DNA of 64,000 nucleotides from Paenirhizobium cremeum (GTDB lineage: Bacteria; Pseudomonadota; Alphaproteobacteria; Rhizobiales; Rhizobiaceae). Made by a program: the position numbers and the translations under genes. The notes under the pieces were generated by a model that saw only the letters and a list, made by a program, of their open reading frames with translations, was not told where the DNA came from and made no database searches. The stretch spans positions 120,789-184,788 of the forward strand of contig NZ_JAGGCS010000011.1 in assembly GCF_022884085.1 (NCBI RefSeq), written 5' to 3'. Each line of letters begins with the position of its first letter. Position 1 is the first letter of the stretch. Below are positions 1-9,618 of this stretch, one piece after another.

Positions 1-1951
1 CGCCAAGCGTTTCGCTGGTCACCACCATGCGGCGGAATTCAACGCCATCCGGCCGGGAAAAGATGAAGGTGAGCGGCAGCCGGTCGATGGAGTCGGCCTC
101 GATGTCGCGGGCGAGCGCCGCTGCATGCACGGTCTCGCCGGGGCGGTAGATGCCGCGTTCGGTCCATGCGAGCAGATCGATTGCGCCGGGAGCAGGCCGG
201 CCTGTGACGCCACGGTCGGAAAGGTCGAAGCCTGCGCGGGTCATGTCGAGGAAGACGTTGTCGTCGTCCTGCAAGCGGGCGGCGATAACGGCCGGGGCAA
301 GCGCTGCGCCGGCACGGATGAGGCCGGCATCGAAGCGGGCATGGCCATCGTCATCCGTCTTCGCCGTCGCCAAAACCTCATTGTTCTTGGCGATCAGCTG
401 CAGGTCGACGCCCGCCAGCGGTTTTGCCGTCGCAAGAGAGCGGGCGAAGACGTGCAAGCCATCGGTGCCGGCGAAGGTGGATAGCCCGATGTCGGAGACG
501 ACGAACCACTGGGTCGCGCGGCTGTCCCAGTTCTCGGTATTCGCGTTGGCGACAGATGCCGTCATCACGTAAATGCCGGGCTTGCGCTGGGGCAGGGCCT
601 CGTCCACCGGGAAGCTGGTAACGACGTCCTTGTTGAGTTCGGTGGCGATATCGATAGAACCCTGCCAGACAAGTTCGCCTGTTTCGCTTTCGATGCGGTC
701 GGCGCTGTAGCCGTCGAGCTGGGTGAGGAACTGCGAGGCGGAAAGCAGGGGAGCGACGTTGCGGTCGCCGATGCGATAGAGCTTGAGGCTGGCGCTGTCG
801 GCGTTGACCGAAACCAGCGGAATGCCGCGCCGCGCCGTGGAGGGCAGGACGAAGCTGTCGCCGGTGAAGCGAACCGATGCGGAACGGTCGCGGACATAGA
901 TTTCGAGATCGACCTGCGCCTCGAGGCTTTCCTCGACGGAGGAGGGTAGGCCGGCGCGGAGCGCCAGCTTGTAGCGGGCGCCATGCGTCAGGCCCTCGAC
1001 GCAGATCTGGTTGTCCTTGGCCTCCAAGGCCTTGGGTGCTGCACCGTCGAGCATCACGAAGGGCGTGTAATCGACCCCGCGCTTGACCAGCGGGTCGGAG
1101 AATTCGACGCAGGCGCGCGGCGTCAGGCTGTCGGCATCGACGCTGTTGGAGACGACACGGAAGCCCTTGCGGGAACGCAGGTCGTTATAGGCGGCCTGCA
1201 CGGTCTTGGCGGTGACGAGCTTGAGGCTTTCCTTGTAGGCATTCAGCGCGTTGCGGTAGTCCTCGGAGTTTTCCAGACCCTTGGCGAGAGTGGCGAGCGC
1301 ATCGGCGCGGGTCTGTGTGTCGCGGCTCAAGAGGTAGCCGTTGAGTGCGGCGAGTACACCTTGCCCGATGACGCTGCCGTTGCCGGTAATTGTATTGGTA
1401 GCACGGGCCATTTCCAGCCAGATGGCGGTGTCGTCAGGCGTGATCGCGAGCGCACCCTTGAAGGCGTAGAGCGCCGCGTCGATGTTGTTGTTTGCGAACG
1501 ACTGACGGGCGATGACGAGCAGGGCGCCCTGGCCGAGCTGCTGCTGGTCTTCTCCGAGTGCGAGGTCTGCGCGCTGCGTGCGGGCATCCTCCATCAACTG
1601 GTCGGAGACGAATTCCGGTCGCTTGGCTGCCCCGAGGTCCTCCTCAACGCCTGCTTCCACCACGCGACCGGCAATGGCGCCGGCAAAGGTGTTGAGCTGG
1701 TTGAAGTCGGACTTCAGGAAGCACCATTTCACCTTTGGATTGTAGGTGAAAGCGCGACAGGCGCCGTCAGCGATGCAGCTTGCCTCGCATTCGTCGAGTG
1801 AGAGGTTCTTTTCCGTTCGAAGGTCGAAGCCGAAGTAATCGCCGTCAGGCGTGGTGACGATACTACGGGTGTCGGCCGCGACTACAGGCGTCGCCAGCAG
1901 CGAGATTGCCAGGAATCTTGCGAGAAAACCAAAAGCCTTGCGCCCAGACAT
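1..1951 (-). CDS. Alpha-2-macroglobulin family protein, N-terminal part (partial)
   Basis: Reads from ATG 1951 leftwards off the window edge, so only about 650 residues of a protein family that is usually 1,500-1,900 residues long are visible. A Sec-type signal peptide ends near residue 26 (LATPVVAA). A PAN/Apple-like segment follows at about residues 35-85, with four spaced cysteines (DECEASC, GACRAF, WCFLKS). Near residue 600 the motif ERGIYRPGETVHA is the hallmark start of the MG2 region of bacterial alpha-2-macroglobulins (YfaS type). These periplasmic proteins are thought to trap proteases and often sit beside pbpC, which would lie outside this window. The start is supported by GGGAGGG just upstream. 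Whether the thioester CxEQ motif is present cannot be seen. Confidence 0.88.
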   Translation of the reverse strand, partial: MSGRKAFGFLARFLAISLLATPVVAADTRSIVTTPDGDYFGFDLRTEKNLSLDECEASCIADGACRAFTYNPKVKWCFLKSDFNQLNTFAGAIAGRVVEAGVEEDLGAAKRPEFVSDQLMEDARTQRADLALGEDQQQLGQGALLVIARQSFANNNIDAALYAFKGALAITPDDTAIWLEMARATNTITGNGSVIGQGVLAALNGYLLSRDTQTRADALATLAKGLENSEDYRNALNAYKESLKLVTAKTVQAAYNDLRSRKGFRVVSNSVDADSLTPRACVEFSDPLVKRGVDYTPFVMLDGAAPKALEAKDNQICVEGLTHGARYKLALRAGLPSSVEESLEAQVDLEIYVRDRSASVRFTGDSFVLPSTARRGIPLVSVNADSASLKLYRIGDRNVAPLLSASQFLTQLDGYSADRIESETGELVWQGSIDIATELNKDVVTSFPVDEALPQRKPGIYVMTASVANANTENWDSRATQWFVVSDIGLSTFAGTDGLHVFARSLATAKPLAGVDLQLIAKNNEVLATAKTDDDGHARFDAGLIRAGAALAPAVIAARLQDDDNVFLDMTRAGFDLSDRGVTGRPAPGAIDLLAWTERGIYRPGETVHAAALARDIEADSIDRLPLTFIFSRPDGVEFRRMVVTSETLG

Positions 1952-2057
1952 CCTGTCCCTCCCACGCTGACCGTTTTATTAGGAGGTACTCTTCTTCCAT
2001 AACAACAGCTTGTCAATTGGACCGAAGATGAGGCTGTGCGCGGGGACACAGGCTCAT

Positions 2058-3341
2058 CTATGCCTCTTTCGTTCCCGAACGGACGTCTACATATGCGAGA
2101 CGCCCGGCGCCCCAGCCGTTGATCGCGGCGCCGAGACCGATTGCGACGAAAAGTAGAGCCGTTGCCGAAAAACTCCCGCTCCAGCTCCTGGTGAGTCCGA
2201 CCAGCAGGGGGCCGATGGCTGCCAGAAGATATCCGACGAACTGCGCCATCCCCGAGAGATGGGCAGCGACGTGGGAATCCGGCGAACGCAGGACGATGGC
2301 GGTCATGGCGAGGGCGATCAGGCCGCCCTGGCCGATGCCCTGCAAGATGGCCCAGATCCATATCGTCGAGAGGGGTGCAAACAGAAGGCCGAGCAATGCG
2401 ACGACCGCGATAATGGCCAGCGCCACATTGATGAGCCTCTGGTCACGACTGCGCACGGCGATCTGCGGCGAAACGATACAGGACGCCGCCTGCACCATTA
2501 CGGAGACCGAAACGATGGCGCCCGCGGTCACCCCGTCGATACCGCGTTCGCGCAGGATGGGGACCAGCCAGCCGAAGACGCAATATGCGAGCGCCGATTG
2601 AAGTCCCATGAACAGCGTGACCTGCCAGGCCAGTCGATCGCGCCAGAGGCCCTCGATGCAGGTGCCGCTGCCCTTGGCCGGTTTTGTGCTTCGCAACGCC
2701 TGCGGCAACCAGATGAGCGCCACCGCGAAAGCGGGCAGGGCCCAGAAGGCGAGCGCTGCACCGAGCGAGCCATTGAAGGCTTTCTCCACAGGCAGGCTGA
2801 GGCCGGCGGCGCCGGCAGCCCCGGCGCAGAGCGCCATGGTGTAGAATCCGGTCATCAGCGCCGCGCGATCGGGAAAATCCCGCTTGACCAGCCCCGGCAG
2901 GAGGACATTGCCGATAGCGATGCAGGCACCGGCAAGGGCAGTGCCGAAGAAGAGCAGGGGAACCGACGAAAGGCCCCGTAAGGCCGTTCCGGTGGCCAGG
3001 AGAAAGACGGCAAAAAGCAAGGTTCTTTCCGCGCCGATCCTCTGGGCAAGACGGGGTGCCAGCGGAGAAAAAAGGCCGAGGCAGACAACGGGCACTGTCG
3101 TGAGCAGGCTCGCGCCGAAGGCGGAGAGTCCGAGTTCCGAACGAATTTCGGGCAGCAGGGCCGATGCGCTGGAAAAGACGGGACGAAGGTTGAAGGCAAT
3201 GAGCACGAGGCTGACCGCCAGAAGCCAGCGAGTGGCCGGACCCGTGACCCCGGTGACGGCGGAGGACGAAGGCGTGTCTTCGGCGTCGATCAGAAGCTCG
3301 TCCGCGAGGTCGAGCACATGGCTGTCGGCATTGTCGGTCAT
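2058..3341 (-). CDS. MFS transporter, CynX/NimT family
   Basis: A 427-residue polytopic protein with about 12 hydrophobic helices after a roughly 35-residue cytoplasmic tail. The sequence FNLRPVFSSASALLPEIR in helix 1 and the following loop is typical of the CynX/NimT (cyanate/2-nitroimidazole) subfamily of the major facilitator superfamily. The substrate cannot be read from sequence. Its start overlaps the stop of the upstream GntR gene by one base (TGATG), so the two are translationally coupled and the transporter is probably controlled by that repressor. Confidence 0.88.
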   Translation of the reverse strand: MTDNADSHVLDLADELLIDAEDTPSSSAVTGVTGPATRWLLAVSLVLIAFNLRPVFSSASALLPEIRSELGLSAFGASLLTTVPVVCLGLFSPLAPRLAQRIGAERTLLFAVFLLATGTALRGLSSVPLLFFGTALAGACIAIGNVLLPGLVKRDFPDRAALMTGFYTMALCAGAAGAAGLSLPVEKAFNGSLGAALAFWALPAFAVALIWLPQALRSTKPAKGSGTCIEGLWRDRLAWQVTLFMGLQSALAYCVFGWLVPILRERGIDGVTAGAIVSVSVMVQAASCIVSPQIAVRSRDQRLINVALAIIAVVALLGLLFAPLSTIWIWAILQGIGQGGLIALAMTAIVLRSPDSHVAAHLSGMAQFVGYLLAAIGPLLVGLTRSWSGSFSATALLFVAIGLGAAINGWGAGRLAYVDVRSGTKEA

Positions 3342-4015
3342 CAGTCGTCCCGCCGGTCGAGATAGGCAAAGACCGGGGCCATGAAACGGCGCACAGCGGC
3401 GTCTGCCTTGTCGGGCTCGCCGGTTTCGATCGCATCGACGATTGCCATATGGGCGGCCATGTCGGGTTCGGGCAGGTCGCCCGCTGTCGTGGCTTCGATG
3501 GTTTCCGTGATCGAGGCAGAGAAGAAGTCGTAGAGTTCGACCATAGCCCGGTTGTCGGACGCTGCGACGACGGCCCGGTGGAAGGCGAGATCGCGCGCAA
3601 TGAAGGCGGCGCGGTCGCCTTTATCGGAGTTGCCGCGCTGGGCGAGCAGGGCGCGCAGGCGGACGATGGTTGCGGCGTTGGCGCGGAGTGCGGCAAGGCG
3701 CGCTGCCTCGACGTCCAGAGCGCAACGGGCCTCGAAACGATCCCGCAGGCTGGCGCGCCGGGCGGCATCCAGCGCACCATCGGTTCCTACAAGGGAGCGC
3801 ACATAGGTTCCCGAACCGTGGCGCACGTCGAGAAGTCCCTGCGAGGCCAGGACCCGCACGGCCTCACGAATGGTGCCGCGGCTGACGCCGAGCGTTTCCG
3901 AAAGGGACGCTTCATTGGGAATGCGAGAGCCGACCGCCCAGCGGCCGCTGCGGATCTCCGCGCGCAACGCTTCGGTGGCCGTATCCGAAAGACTGATTTT
4001 TTGAAGCGCCTTCAT
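3341..4015 (-). CDS. GntR-family regulator, FadR/FCD subfamily
   Basis: A 224-residue DNA-binding regulator. An N-terminal winged helix covers about residues 10-75 (RIPNEASLSETLGVSRGTIREAVR is the recognition region). An all-helical FCD ligand domain follows from about 85 to 215, with the usual metal-binding histidines plausible in the HRAVV and AHMAIVDAIE segments. It is the first gene of a two-gene operon with the CynX-type transporter. It is probably autoregulated: a palindrome sits 6-26 bases upstream of the start codon. The effector is unknown; FCD regulators usually bind small carboxylates. Confidence 0.9.
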   Translation of the reverse strand: MKALQKISLSDTATEALRAEIRSGRWAVGSRIPNEASLSETLGVSRGTIREAVRVLASQGLLDVRHGSGTYVRSLVGTDGALDAARRASLRDRFEARCALDVEAARLAALRANAATIVRLRALLAQRGNSDKGDRAAFIARDLAFHRAVVAASDNRAMVELYDFFSASITETIEATTAGDLPEPDMAAHMAIVDAIETGEPDKADAAVRRFMAPVFAYLDRRDD

Positions 4016-4020
4016 GGTTC

Positions 4021-4041
4021 GATGATTAAGTCATCTGATGA
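4021..4041. promoter_or_regulatory. Putative GntR operator (autoregulatory)
   Basis: GATGA-TTAAG-TCATC-T-GATGA. The right part, TCATCTGATGA (4031-4041), is a perfect 11-bp palindrome with partly symmetric flanks, and GATGA occurs again 10 bases to the left. It lies directly in front of the GntR start codon, where FCD regulators usually bind. Assignment is by position and symmetry only. Confidence 0.45.
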
Positions 4042-4085
4042 TTTTGGTCAAGCGCGTGGCTCGATGCATCCGACAGGCTGTCACA

Positions 4086-5018
4086 TCAGGATAGCTGCTC
4101 GCCGCGGCCGAACTGACGGGCGTTGAATTCGCGAACCTGTTCCAGAAGCCATTGGGAAAAGGCGGAGGCGGGCGGGTAGGCCATCTTCGATAGGGGCCTG
4201 ACAAGGTAATAGGCGCTGGCGCTCCTGACCTCGTGGTTCCAGGCGCGCACCAGTTGCCCGCTGGAAAGCTCGGGTTCGATCAGGAAGGTCGGCACGAGAG
4301 CGATGCCGAGATCGGCGAGGCAGGCTTGCACCACATTGGAAATCTGTTCGAAGCGCATGCCGCCGCCGCGGCCGTTCGGTATGTCCAGGCTCGCGAACCA
4401 GTGCTCCCAGGCGCGGGGCCGCGACGCGAGATCGAAGAGCGGCATGGAGAGCAGGTCTTGCGCACGGGCAACCGGATGATCGCGAAGAAAGGCTGGGCTG
4501 CAGACGGGCGCCACCATCTCCTGCATTAGGAACTGGCAATCGGTGCCGGGCCAGTTCGGTTCGCCGATATGGATGGCCGCGTCCAGTCCGGAGCTTTCGA
4601 AATCGAACTGCCCGATGCGGGTGGCGAAATCGATGATGATGGAGGGGTTGCGGGCGAGAAAATCCGGAATACGCGGCATCAGCCAGCGGGTGCCGAAGGT
4701 CGGCAGCATCGCAAGGCGCAGATGGGTGTCGCCCGCCTTGGCCATCGCTTCGAGAGAGAGCGTGCGGATGGTCGCCAGCGCGTCGCCGATGCCCTTGGCG
4801 TAGTCGCGGCCGATGGGGGTCAATTCGACGCCCCGGTTGTTGCGTTCGAAGAGCTTGACGCCAAGCTGATCTTCCAGAAGGGATATCTGCCGGCTGATGG
4901 CCCCTTGGGTCAGCGCCAGTTCGTTGGCCGCGGCGGAAAAGCTCCCAAGCTTCGCCACGGAATCGAAGGCCGCGAGCGCGCTGGTGGAGGGCAGGAAACG
5001 GCGTTGATGGGTCAGCAT
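4086..5018 (-). CDS. LysR-family regulator, GcvA-like (likely regulator of gcdH)
   Basis: About 310 residues from ATG 5018 (MLTHQRRFLPS). An upstream in-frame start would add 22 residues that look non-coding. The N-terminal HTH is at about residues 10-65 (FSAAANELALTQGAISRQI), followed by a periplasmic-binding-type effector domain (LAMLPTFGTRWLMPRI, AAIHIGEPNWPG, PVCSPAF). This pattern is typical of the GcvA/AmpR-like group. It is divergent from the glutaryl-CoA dehydrogenase gene with 97 bp between starts, the usual arrangement for a LysR protein and its target. It is closely similar to the LysR at 22247-23149, which is divergent from amaA. Confidence 0.9.
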   Translation of the reverse strand: MLTHQRRFLPSTSALAAFDSVAKLGSFSAAANELALTQGAISRQISLLEDQLGVKLFERNNRGVELTPIGRDYAKGIGDALATIRTLSLEAMAKAGDTHLRLAMLPTFGTRWLMPRIPDFLARNPSIIIDFATRIGQFDFESSGLDAAIHIGEPNWPGTDCQFLMQEMVAPVCSPAFLRDHPVARAQDLLSMPLFDLASRPRAWEHWFASLDIPNGRGGGMRFEQISNVVQACLADLGIALVPTFLIEPELSSGQLVRAWNHEVRSASAYYLVRPLSKMAYPPASAFSQWLLEQVREFNARQFGRGEQLS

Positions 5019-5115
5019 CCGATATGAATAGACCTGATGGCAGCATGAGTAAACATGGCTTGCGCAGGGGGGCGAATTCGTCAATCTGGCCTAAAATCTG
5101 AAGAGGATATGAGTG
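5019..5115. promoter_or_regulatory. Divergent LysR/gcdH control region
   Basis: A short region between two divergent starts. It contains an imperfect dyad, CTGATG-GCAG-CATGAG at 5034-5049, which is a candidate LysR site. AGAGGA just before ATG 5116 serves as the gcdH ribosome binding site. No convincing sigma-70 boxes could be assigned. Confidence 0.35.
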
Positions 5116-6303
5116 ATGAGCGACATGCGGCCTTTTTCCTGGAGCGATCCTTTCCTAATGGCAGAGGCTCTTTCCGAAGACGAGCGGATGATCCAGTCGG
5201 CGGCGGCGTCCTTTGCCGAAAGCGAGCTTCTGCCGCGGGTGAATGAGGCCTATCTCGGGGAGACGGTCGAGCCTGGAATCTTCCGCCTCATGGGGCAGGC
5301 CGGACTGCTCGGGGTGACGCTGCCGGAAAAATACGGTGCAGCCGGTGCGAACTACGTATCCTACGGTCTCGTCGCCCGAGAAGTTGAGCGCATCGATTCC
5401 GGCTATCGCTCGATGATGAGCGTGCAGTCGTCGCTGGTCATCCATCCGATCTACGCCTACGGCTCCGAGGAGCAGAAGGACAAGTACCTGCCCGGCCTCG
5501 TGTCGGGTGAACTGATCGGTTGCTTCGGCTTGACCGAGCCGGATGCCGGCTCCGATCCGGGCGGCATGAAGACGCGCGCCGAAAGGATCGAGGGCGGTTA
5601 TCGCCTGCGCGGCTCCAAGATGTGGATTTCCAACGCGCCGATCGCCGATGTTTTCGTCGTCTGGGCGAAATCGGAGGCGCATGGCGGCGAGATCCGCGGT
5701 TTCGTGCTTGAAAAGGGCATGAAGGGCCTGTCGGCGCCGAAGATCGGCGGCAAGCTTTCCCTGCGTGCCTCGGTGACCGGCGAGATCGTGCTCGATGGCG
5801 TCGAGGTCGGTGAAGACGCATTGCTGCCGGGCGTCTCCGGCCTCAAGGGGCCGTTCGGTTGCCTTAACCGCGCCCGCTACGGCATCTCGTGGGGTGTGCT
5901 CGGCGCGGCTGAAGATTGCTGGTTCCGCGCCCGTCAGTATGGCCTCGACCGCAAGCAGTTCGGCAAGCCGCTGGCCGGCACCCAGCTCTATCAGAAGAAG
6001 CTCGCCGATATGCAGACGGAAATCACGCTTGGCCTTTTCGCCTCGCTGCGCGTCGGTCGGTTGATGGACGAGCATCAGTTCGCGCCCGAGATGATCTCGA
6101 TCGTCAAGCGAAACAATTGCGGCAAGGCGCTTGATATCGCCCGCATGGCCCGCGACATGCACGGCGGCAACGGTATCCAGATCGAATACCATGTCATGCG
6201 CCACGCCCAGAACCTGGAGACGGTCAATACCTACGAGGGAACCCATGACGTGCACGCACTGATCCTCGGCCGGGCCCAGACCGGCATTCAGGCATTCTTC
6301 TGA
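5116..6303 (+). CDS. gcdH: Glutaryl-CoA dehydrogenase
   Basis: A 395-residue acyl-CoA dehydrogenase that oxidises and decarboxylates glutaryl-CoA to crotonyl-CoA, the last specific step of lysine, tryptophan and glutarate catabolism. Flavin and substrate motifs are intact: [32 protein letters not shown] and [10 protein letters not shown], the last characteristic of GcdH. The catalytic glutamate is in TYEGTHD near the C-terminus. ATG 5116 is preferred over GTG 5113 because of the AGAGGA spacing. A terminator follows. The lysine/pipecolate genes at 19155-22042 and gabT/gabD at 50387-53154 could supply the glutarate branch. Confidence 0.93.
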   Translation: MSDMRPFSWSDPFLMAEALSEDERMIQSAAASFAESELLPRVNEAYLGETVEPGIFRLMGQAGLLGVTLPEKYGAAGANYVSYGLVAREVERIDSGYRSMMSVQSSLVIHPIYAYGSEEQKDKYLPGLVSGELIGCFGLTEPDAGSDPGGMKTRAERIEGGYRLRGSKMWISNAPIADVFVVWAKSEAHGGEIRGFVLEKGMKGLSAPKIGGKLSLRASVTGEIVLDGVEVGEDALLPGVSGLKGPFGCLNRARYGISWGVLGAAEDCWFRARQYGLDRKQFGKPLAGTQLYQKKLADMQTEITLGLFASLRVGRLMDEHQFAPEMISIVKRNNCGKALDIARMARDMHGGNGIQIEYHVMRHAQNLETVNTYEGTHDVHALILGRAQTGIQAFF

Positions 6304-6372
6304 GTCCGGGAATGTCGTTTCGCGGGCGTCCGCCGGCACGCATTGCGGCAAGATATTTTTCCCGAGGAATCC

Positions 6373-6398
6373 AAGGCTCGTCACTGACGAGCCTTTTT
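6373..6398 (+). terminator. Rho-independent terminator of gcdH
   Basis: A perfect 10-bp stem, AAGGCTCGTC / GACGAGCCTT, with loop ACT is followed by a T-run. It lies 70 bases after the gcdH stop. Confidence 0.85.
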
Positions 6399-6649
6399 CG
6401 CTTCCGGCATCGCTGACGACCCCTTTGCCGAAAGGCTACTCCAACGCGTAGGCCGATGGCTTTTTGCGCTTCGTCAATGTCAGGCAAAACGTCATTGTTC
6501 TTCAGCAATATGTCATGTAGCTGTCGGACAGCGGATTGACGTCCTGTTATAATTTTAGAAAATACTGAAATACTGTGCCCGGTGTCCTCCATAAGGTTTC
6601 CGCGAAGGGTTGGCCTTAGGCGCGGCGCCAGCTTCGGGGAGGAAGCGGA
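6399..6649. other. Intergenic region between the gcdH terminator and the PAS-protein gene
   Basis: Part of a 346-base gene-free stretch (6304-6649). It holds an AT-richer segment around 6490-6575 that presumably contains the promoter of the next gene, and a clear ribosome binding site (GGGGAGGAAG) just before 6650. No small ORF with coding character or RNA motif is evident. Confidence 0.4.
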
Positions 6650-7663
6650 ATGTTCAACGTCGCGGTATTGGAAGGGCAGGCTCTCGATCTTTTCAGGCAT
6701 GAACATCCCTGGCTCGGTTTTCCGAAGGCGATCCGAAACGTGACCCTGTTCCTGGATGACAATGGCGGCCCCACGCGTCTCACTGCGGAGGCCACCGACC
6801 AGGACGGAAACGCATACGCCTTCGATGTCGACAGCCTCGGTGTCGACACGCTTCTGTCACTGATCCGATTTGCTCCGAGAGGTGTCGAAAAAGTCGTCGA
6901 GACTCCAGAGGAAGCGCAGGTGTGGCGGATCCTCGAAAATCTGCCGCTTGCTGACGAAGGCGAGCCAGATGACGTAACACTGGAAGCAGAGCGGATGCGC
7001 ATGCTGGAGGAGGCCTACGGTATCGTGCGCGAGATGGCCGCACGTGCTTTTCGCGAGAAAGGCGCTACTGCCAGCTCGCCCCAGGACGGGACTCGACTCG
7101 ATAAGGCGGAGCGAGAACTGCCGAAGTGTCTGACAGAACTGACGGAGGCTCATAAGCCGCTTTTCCTGGAAGTGGACCTGTGGCGTCTGGCCGCTATCCT
7201 CAGGGACGAGGTATCGATGCCCATCGACATCGAGCTGAGCAACGACCGGCTTTCCGCACCCGGCGCGCTTGAAGATTTCGCTCCAGATACGGTAATCGGC
7301 GAGGCGGGGAGAGATTCCCTGATCCAGGCGCTCTTCGATCTTTCGCCCGTGGCTTTCTCGATTTCCACCACCGGGCAGAACTGTTCGCGCTATGTGCGCG
7401 TCAACAAGGCCTATCTCGATCTCGTCGGAAAGTCCTGGGAGGAGATCAAGGGCCATGAAATGGTGTCGTCAGGCCTTGTCGTCGACAACGAGGCGCGCGG
7501 CGCGCGCCTTGCGCGCCTCGACAAGGAAGGGGGATATGCTGGCGAACGTGCGGAAATCCGTAACGCCGCCGGAGAGATCATACCCGTAATCATCACGGCG
7601 AAGCGGTTGTCCATTGCCGGACAGTCATACGATTTCGAAGTCCTGACGAAAGCGCTTCCATAG
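6650..7663 (+). CDS. PAS-domain protein with uncharacterised N-terminal region
   Basis: 337 residues, with no transmembrane segment or signal peptide. The C-terminal ~115 residues (about 222-335) form a PAS sensor fold: LFDLSPVAFSIS, YVRVNKAYLDLVG, WEEIKGHEMVS, and a final strand segment with AGQSYDFEVLTK. Residues 1-95 begin with a small beta-rich module (AIRNVTLFLDDNG). Residues 120-215 are helical and charged and not recognised. No output domain (kinase, GGDEF, HTH) is attached, so it probably acts through a partner. It stands alone, with a strong GGGGAGGAAG ribosome site. Confidence 0.72.
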   Translation: MFNVAVLEGQALDLFRHEHPWLGFPKAIRNVTLFLDDNGGPTRLTAEATDQDGNAYAFDVDSLGVDTLLSLIRFAPRGVEKVVETPEEAQVWRILENLPLADEGEPDDVTLEAERMRMLEEAYGIVREMAARAFREKGATASSPQDGTRLDKAERELPKCLTELTEAHKPLFLEVDLWRLAAILRDEVSMPIDIELSNDRLSAPGALEDFAPDTVIGEAGRDSLIQALFDLSPVAFSISTTGQNCSRYVRVNKAYLDLVGKSWEEIKGHEMVSSGLVVDNEARGARLARLDKEGGYAGERAEIRNAAGEIIPVIITAKRLSIAGQSYDFEVLTKALP

Positions 7664-7720
7664 GATCTTGAATGCGCTTTCCGTCCGGCGCATTTCCCGC
7701 TTCAAAATCGCCTATTCCGG

Positions 7721-8173
<453 letters not shown>

Positions 8174-8235
8174 TTAGGCAGCCCCGTAACGAGACCAAAG
8201 AACTCTTTTCGGGAACTGCACGTATGGCATGGGAT

Positions 8236-8260
8236 AACGCGGTTGCGCGATGGAGGTTCC
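8236..8260 (-). promoter_or_regulatory. EcfG (RpoE2-type) general-stress promoter
   Basis: On the minus strand, GGAAC (8260-8256) and CGTT (8239-8236) are separated by exactly 16 bases, matching the alphaproteobacterial EcfG consensus GGAAC-N16/17-CGTT. It points towards the small gene at 7721-8113. Confidence 0.6.
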
Positions 8261-8370
8261 GCGTTCACAAAAATAACCGTGAAACAATTCGTTAACCAAG
8301 AAACTCGTTCATTTATGGGAAACCGAACAATACCGGGCCGGCCGCGTTGTGTCGCAAAAGGAGACAGGCA

Positions 8371-8769
8371 ATGCAGTCGAAAAAAGAACCCCTCGAGGCC
8401 GATACGGTCCTTATTGTCGAAGATGATGCCCTCATTTCCATGGATGCGGCGGAAAGCGTCGCGCGGGCCGGCGTGAACGTCATGACGGTGGAAACGGTCG
8501 CCGATGCACTCGATGTCCTGGATCATGAACGGATCTCGGCGGCGATCCTCGACTTTCATGTACGCGACGGCGCTGTCACCCCGGTCGTCGAAAGATTGCG
8601 ACGGTCGGGTGTGCCCTTCCGGATCGTATCGGGGTCGCCGCTTTCCGAAATCGCTGCAAAAGGTATCCCGGTCGACCTTTGTGCCCAGAAGCCGGCGGAC
8701 TATCTGAAGGTTCTCATTTCTCTGATTGGAGAGCGGCCCTGGGTTTCGCTCAGAGCCAGCCATTCATAG
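8371..8769 (+). CDS. Stand-alone response-regulator receiver domain
   Basis: 132 residues from ATG 8371, chosen because AAAGGAG lies at the right distance; an upstream in-frame start would add 8 residues. The protein is a single receiver (CheY-like) domain with the phosphorylation apparatus intact: acidic pocket E17-D18-D19, phospho-acceptor D61 (AAILDFHV), switch Ser87 (VSGS) and Lys107 (AQKP). There is no output domain, so it should work by phosphotransfer or protein contact. No histidine kinase is adjacent. Its stop codon directly abuts the stop of ribE on the other strand. Confidence 0.85.
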   Translation: MQSKKEPLEADTVLIVEDDALISMDAAESVARAGVNVMTVETVADALDVLDHERISAAILDFHVRDGAVTPVVERLRRSGVPFRIVSGSPLSEIAAKGIPVDLCAQKPADYLKVLISLIGERPWVSLRASHS

Positions 8770-9396
8770 TCACGCAGGGCGGCGCTGGTCCAGAAGCCGG
8801 GTCAGTGTGCGTTCGACAACATCGACCATTACCATCGTCTGGTGGTCGACTTCTATGTTCAGCTCGTCGCCCGGCTTGTAGCGTGGGAACGTCGTCTGGC
8901 GCAGCGTTTCGGGAATGAGGTTTATGGTGAACTCGTTCCTGTCTGCATCGGCCACCGTCAGGCTTGCGCCGTTGACGGCGAGGAAGCCCCGGGGGAAGAC
9001 GTATTTCGCCCATTCCTCCGGCACCGCGAAGCGAATGAAGGCGCCCGGCATTTCCATCTTTGCATCCACCAGTTTCGCGGTTGTCGCGATGTGTCCTGCG
9101 ATGGCGTGCCCGCCGTTTTCGTCCGTCGGCTTGGCGGAACGCTCGATATTGACGTCATCCCCTTTGTGCAGGGCGCCAAGGTTGGTGCGTGACAGGGTGG
9201 CGTCCATGGCGTCGAAGGTCACGGTGTTGCCATCGATCGATGTTGCCGAGAGGCAGACGCCTTCGACCGAAACGCTGCCGCCGATCTGCAAGCCTTCCAA
9301 CAGGTGCTCGGGAATTTCGACGGAGAGCGTGGTATAGCCGTCGTGACGGGTGATGTCGGTGATGGGAGCCACGGTCTGAACGATACCGGTATACAT
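8770..9396 (-). CDS. ribE: Riboflavin synthase, alpha subunit
   Basis: 208 residues from ATG 9396 (MYTGIVQ, the invariant start of this family). It converts two 6,7-dimethyl-8-ribityllumazine molecules to riboflavin plus the pyrimidine precursor. Two tandem lumazine-binding domains are present: residues 1-95 (MYTGIVQ, VEGVCLSA) and 96-195 (GHAIAGHI, VNGASLTV). No other riboflavin gene is adjacent and no FMN riboswitch is seen in the leader. It is convergent with the receiver-domain gene, with no gap between stops. Confidence 0.94.
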   Translation of the reverse strand: MYTGIVQTVAPITDITRHDGYTTLSVEIPEHLLEGLQIGGSVSVEGVCLSATSIDGNTVTFDAMDATLSRTNLGALHKGDDVNIERSAKPTDENGGHAIAGHIATTAKLVDAKMEMPGAFIRFAVPEEWAKYVFPRGFLAVNGASLTVADADRNEFTINLIPETLRQTTFPRYKPGDELNIEVDHQTMVMVDVVERTLTRLLDQRRPA

Positions 9397-9618
9397 TGCC
9401 AATCCTGCATTTTTGGCCGGCGGGGTGTCGCCGGATAGGTCGTGAAATCCCCTCAAAGGTAATGCCTGCCCGGTCAAAGACAACCGGGAAATCGGAACGC
9501 TGCGTCAAGATTTTCTGAACAGCCTTGCGGAGATGTTCCGCAAATTGCAAACCGGGCTCTCCTTTGCGATGAAGCAAGGGAAGGTTCGGTGAACCGGAGC
9601 AGGCGGAAGGATTGTCTC

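Noticed and set aside
983..1801. A 272-codon plus-strand open frame
   Set aside because: It is opposite to the alpha-2-macroglobulin gene, which has a signal peptide, a cysteine module and a good ribosome site.
5155..6384. A 409-codon minus-strand open frame
   Set aside because: It is antisense to gcdH, whose motifs are intact and decisive.
9397..9618. Possible FMN riboswitch before ribE
   Set aside because: The conserved FMN-element blocks are absent on the minus strand; only short GC hairpins are seen.
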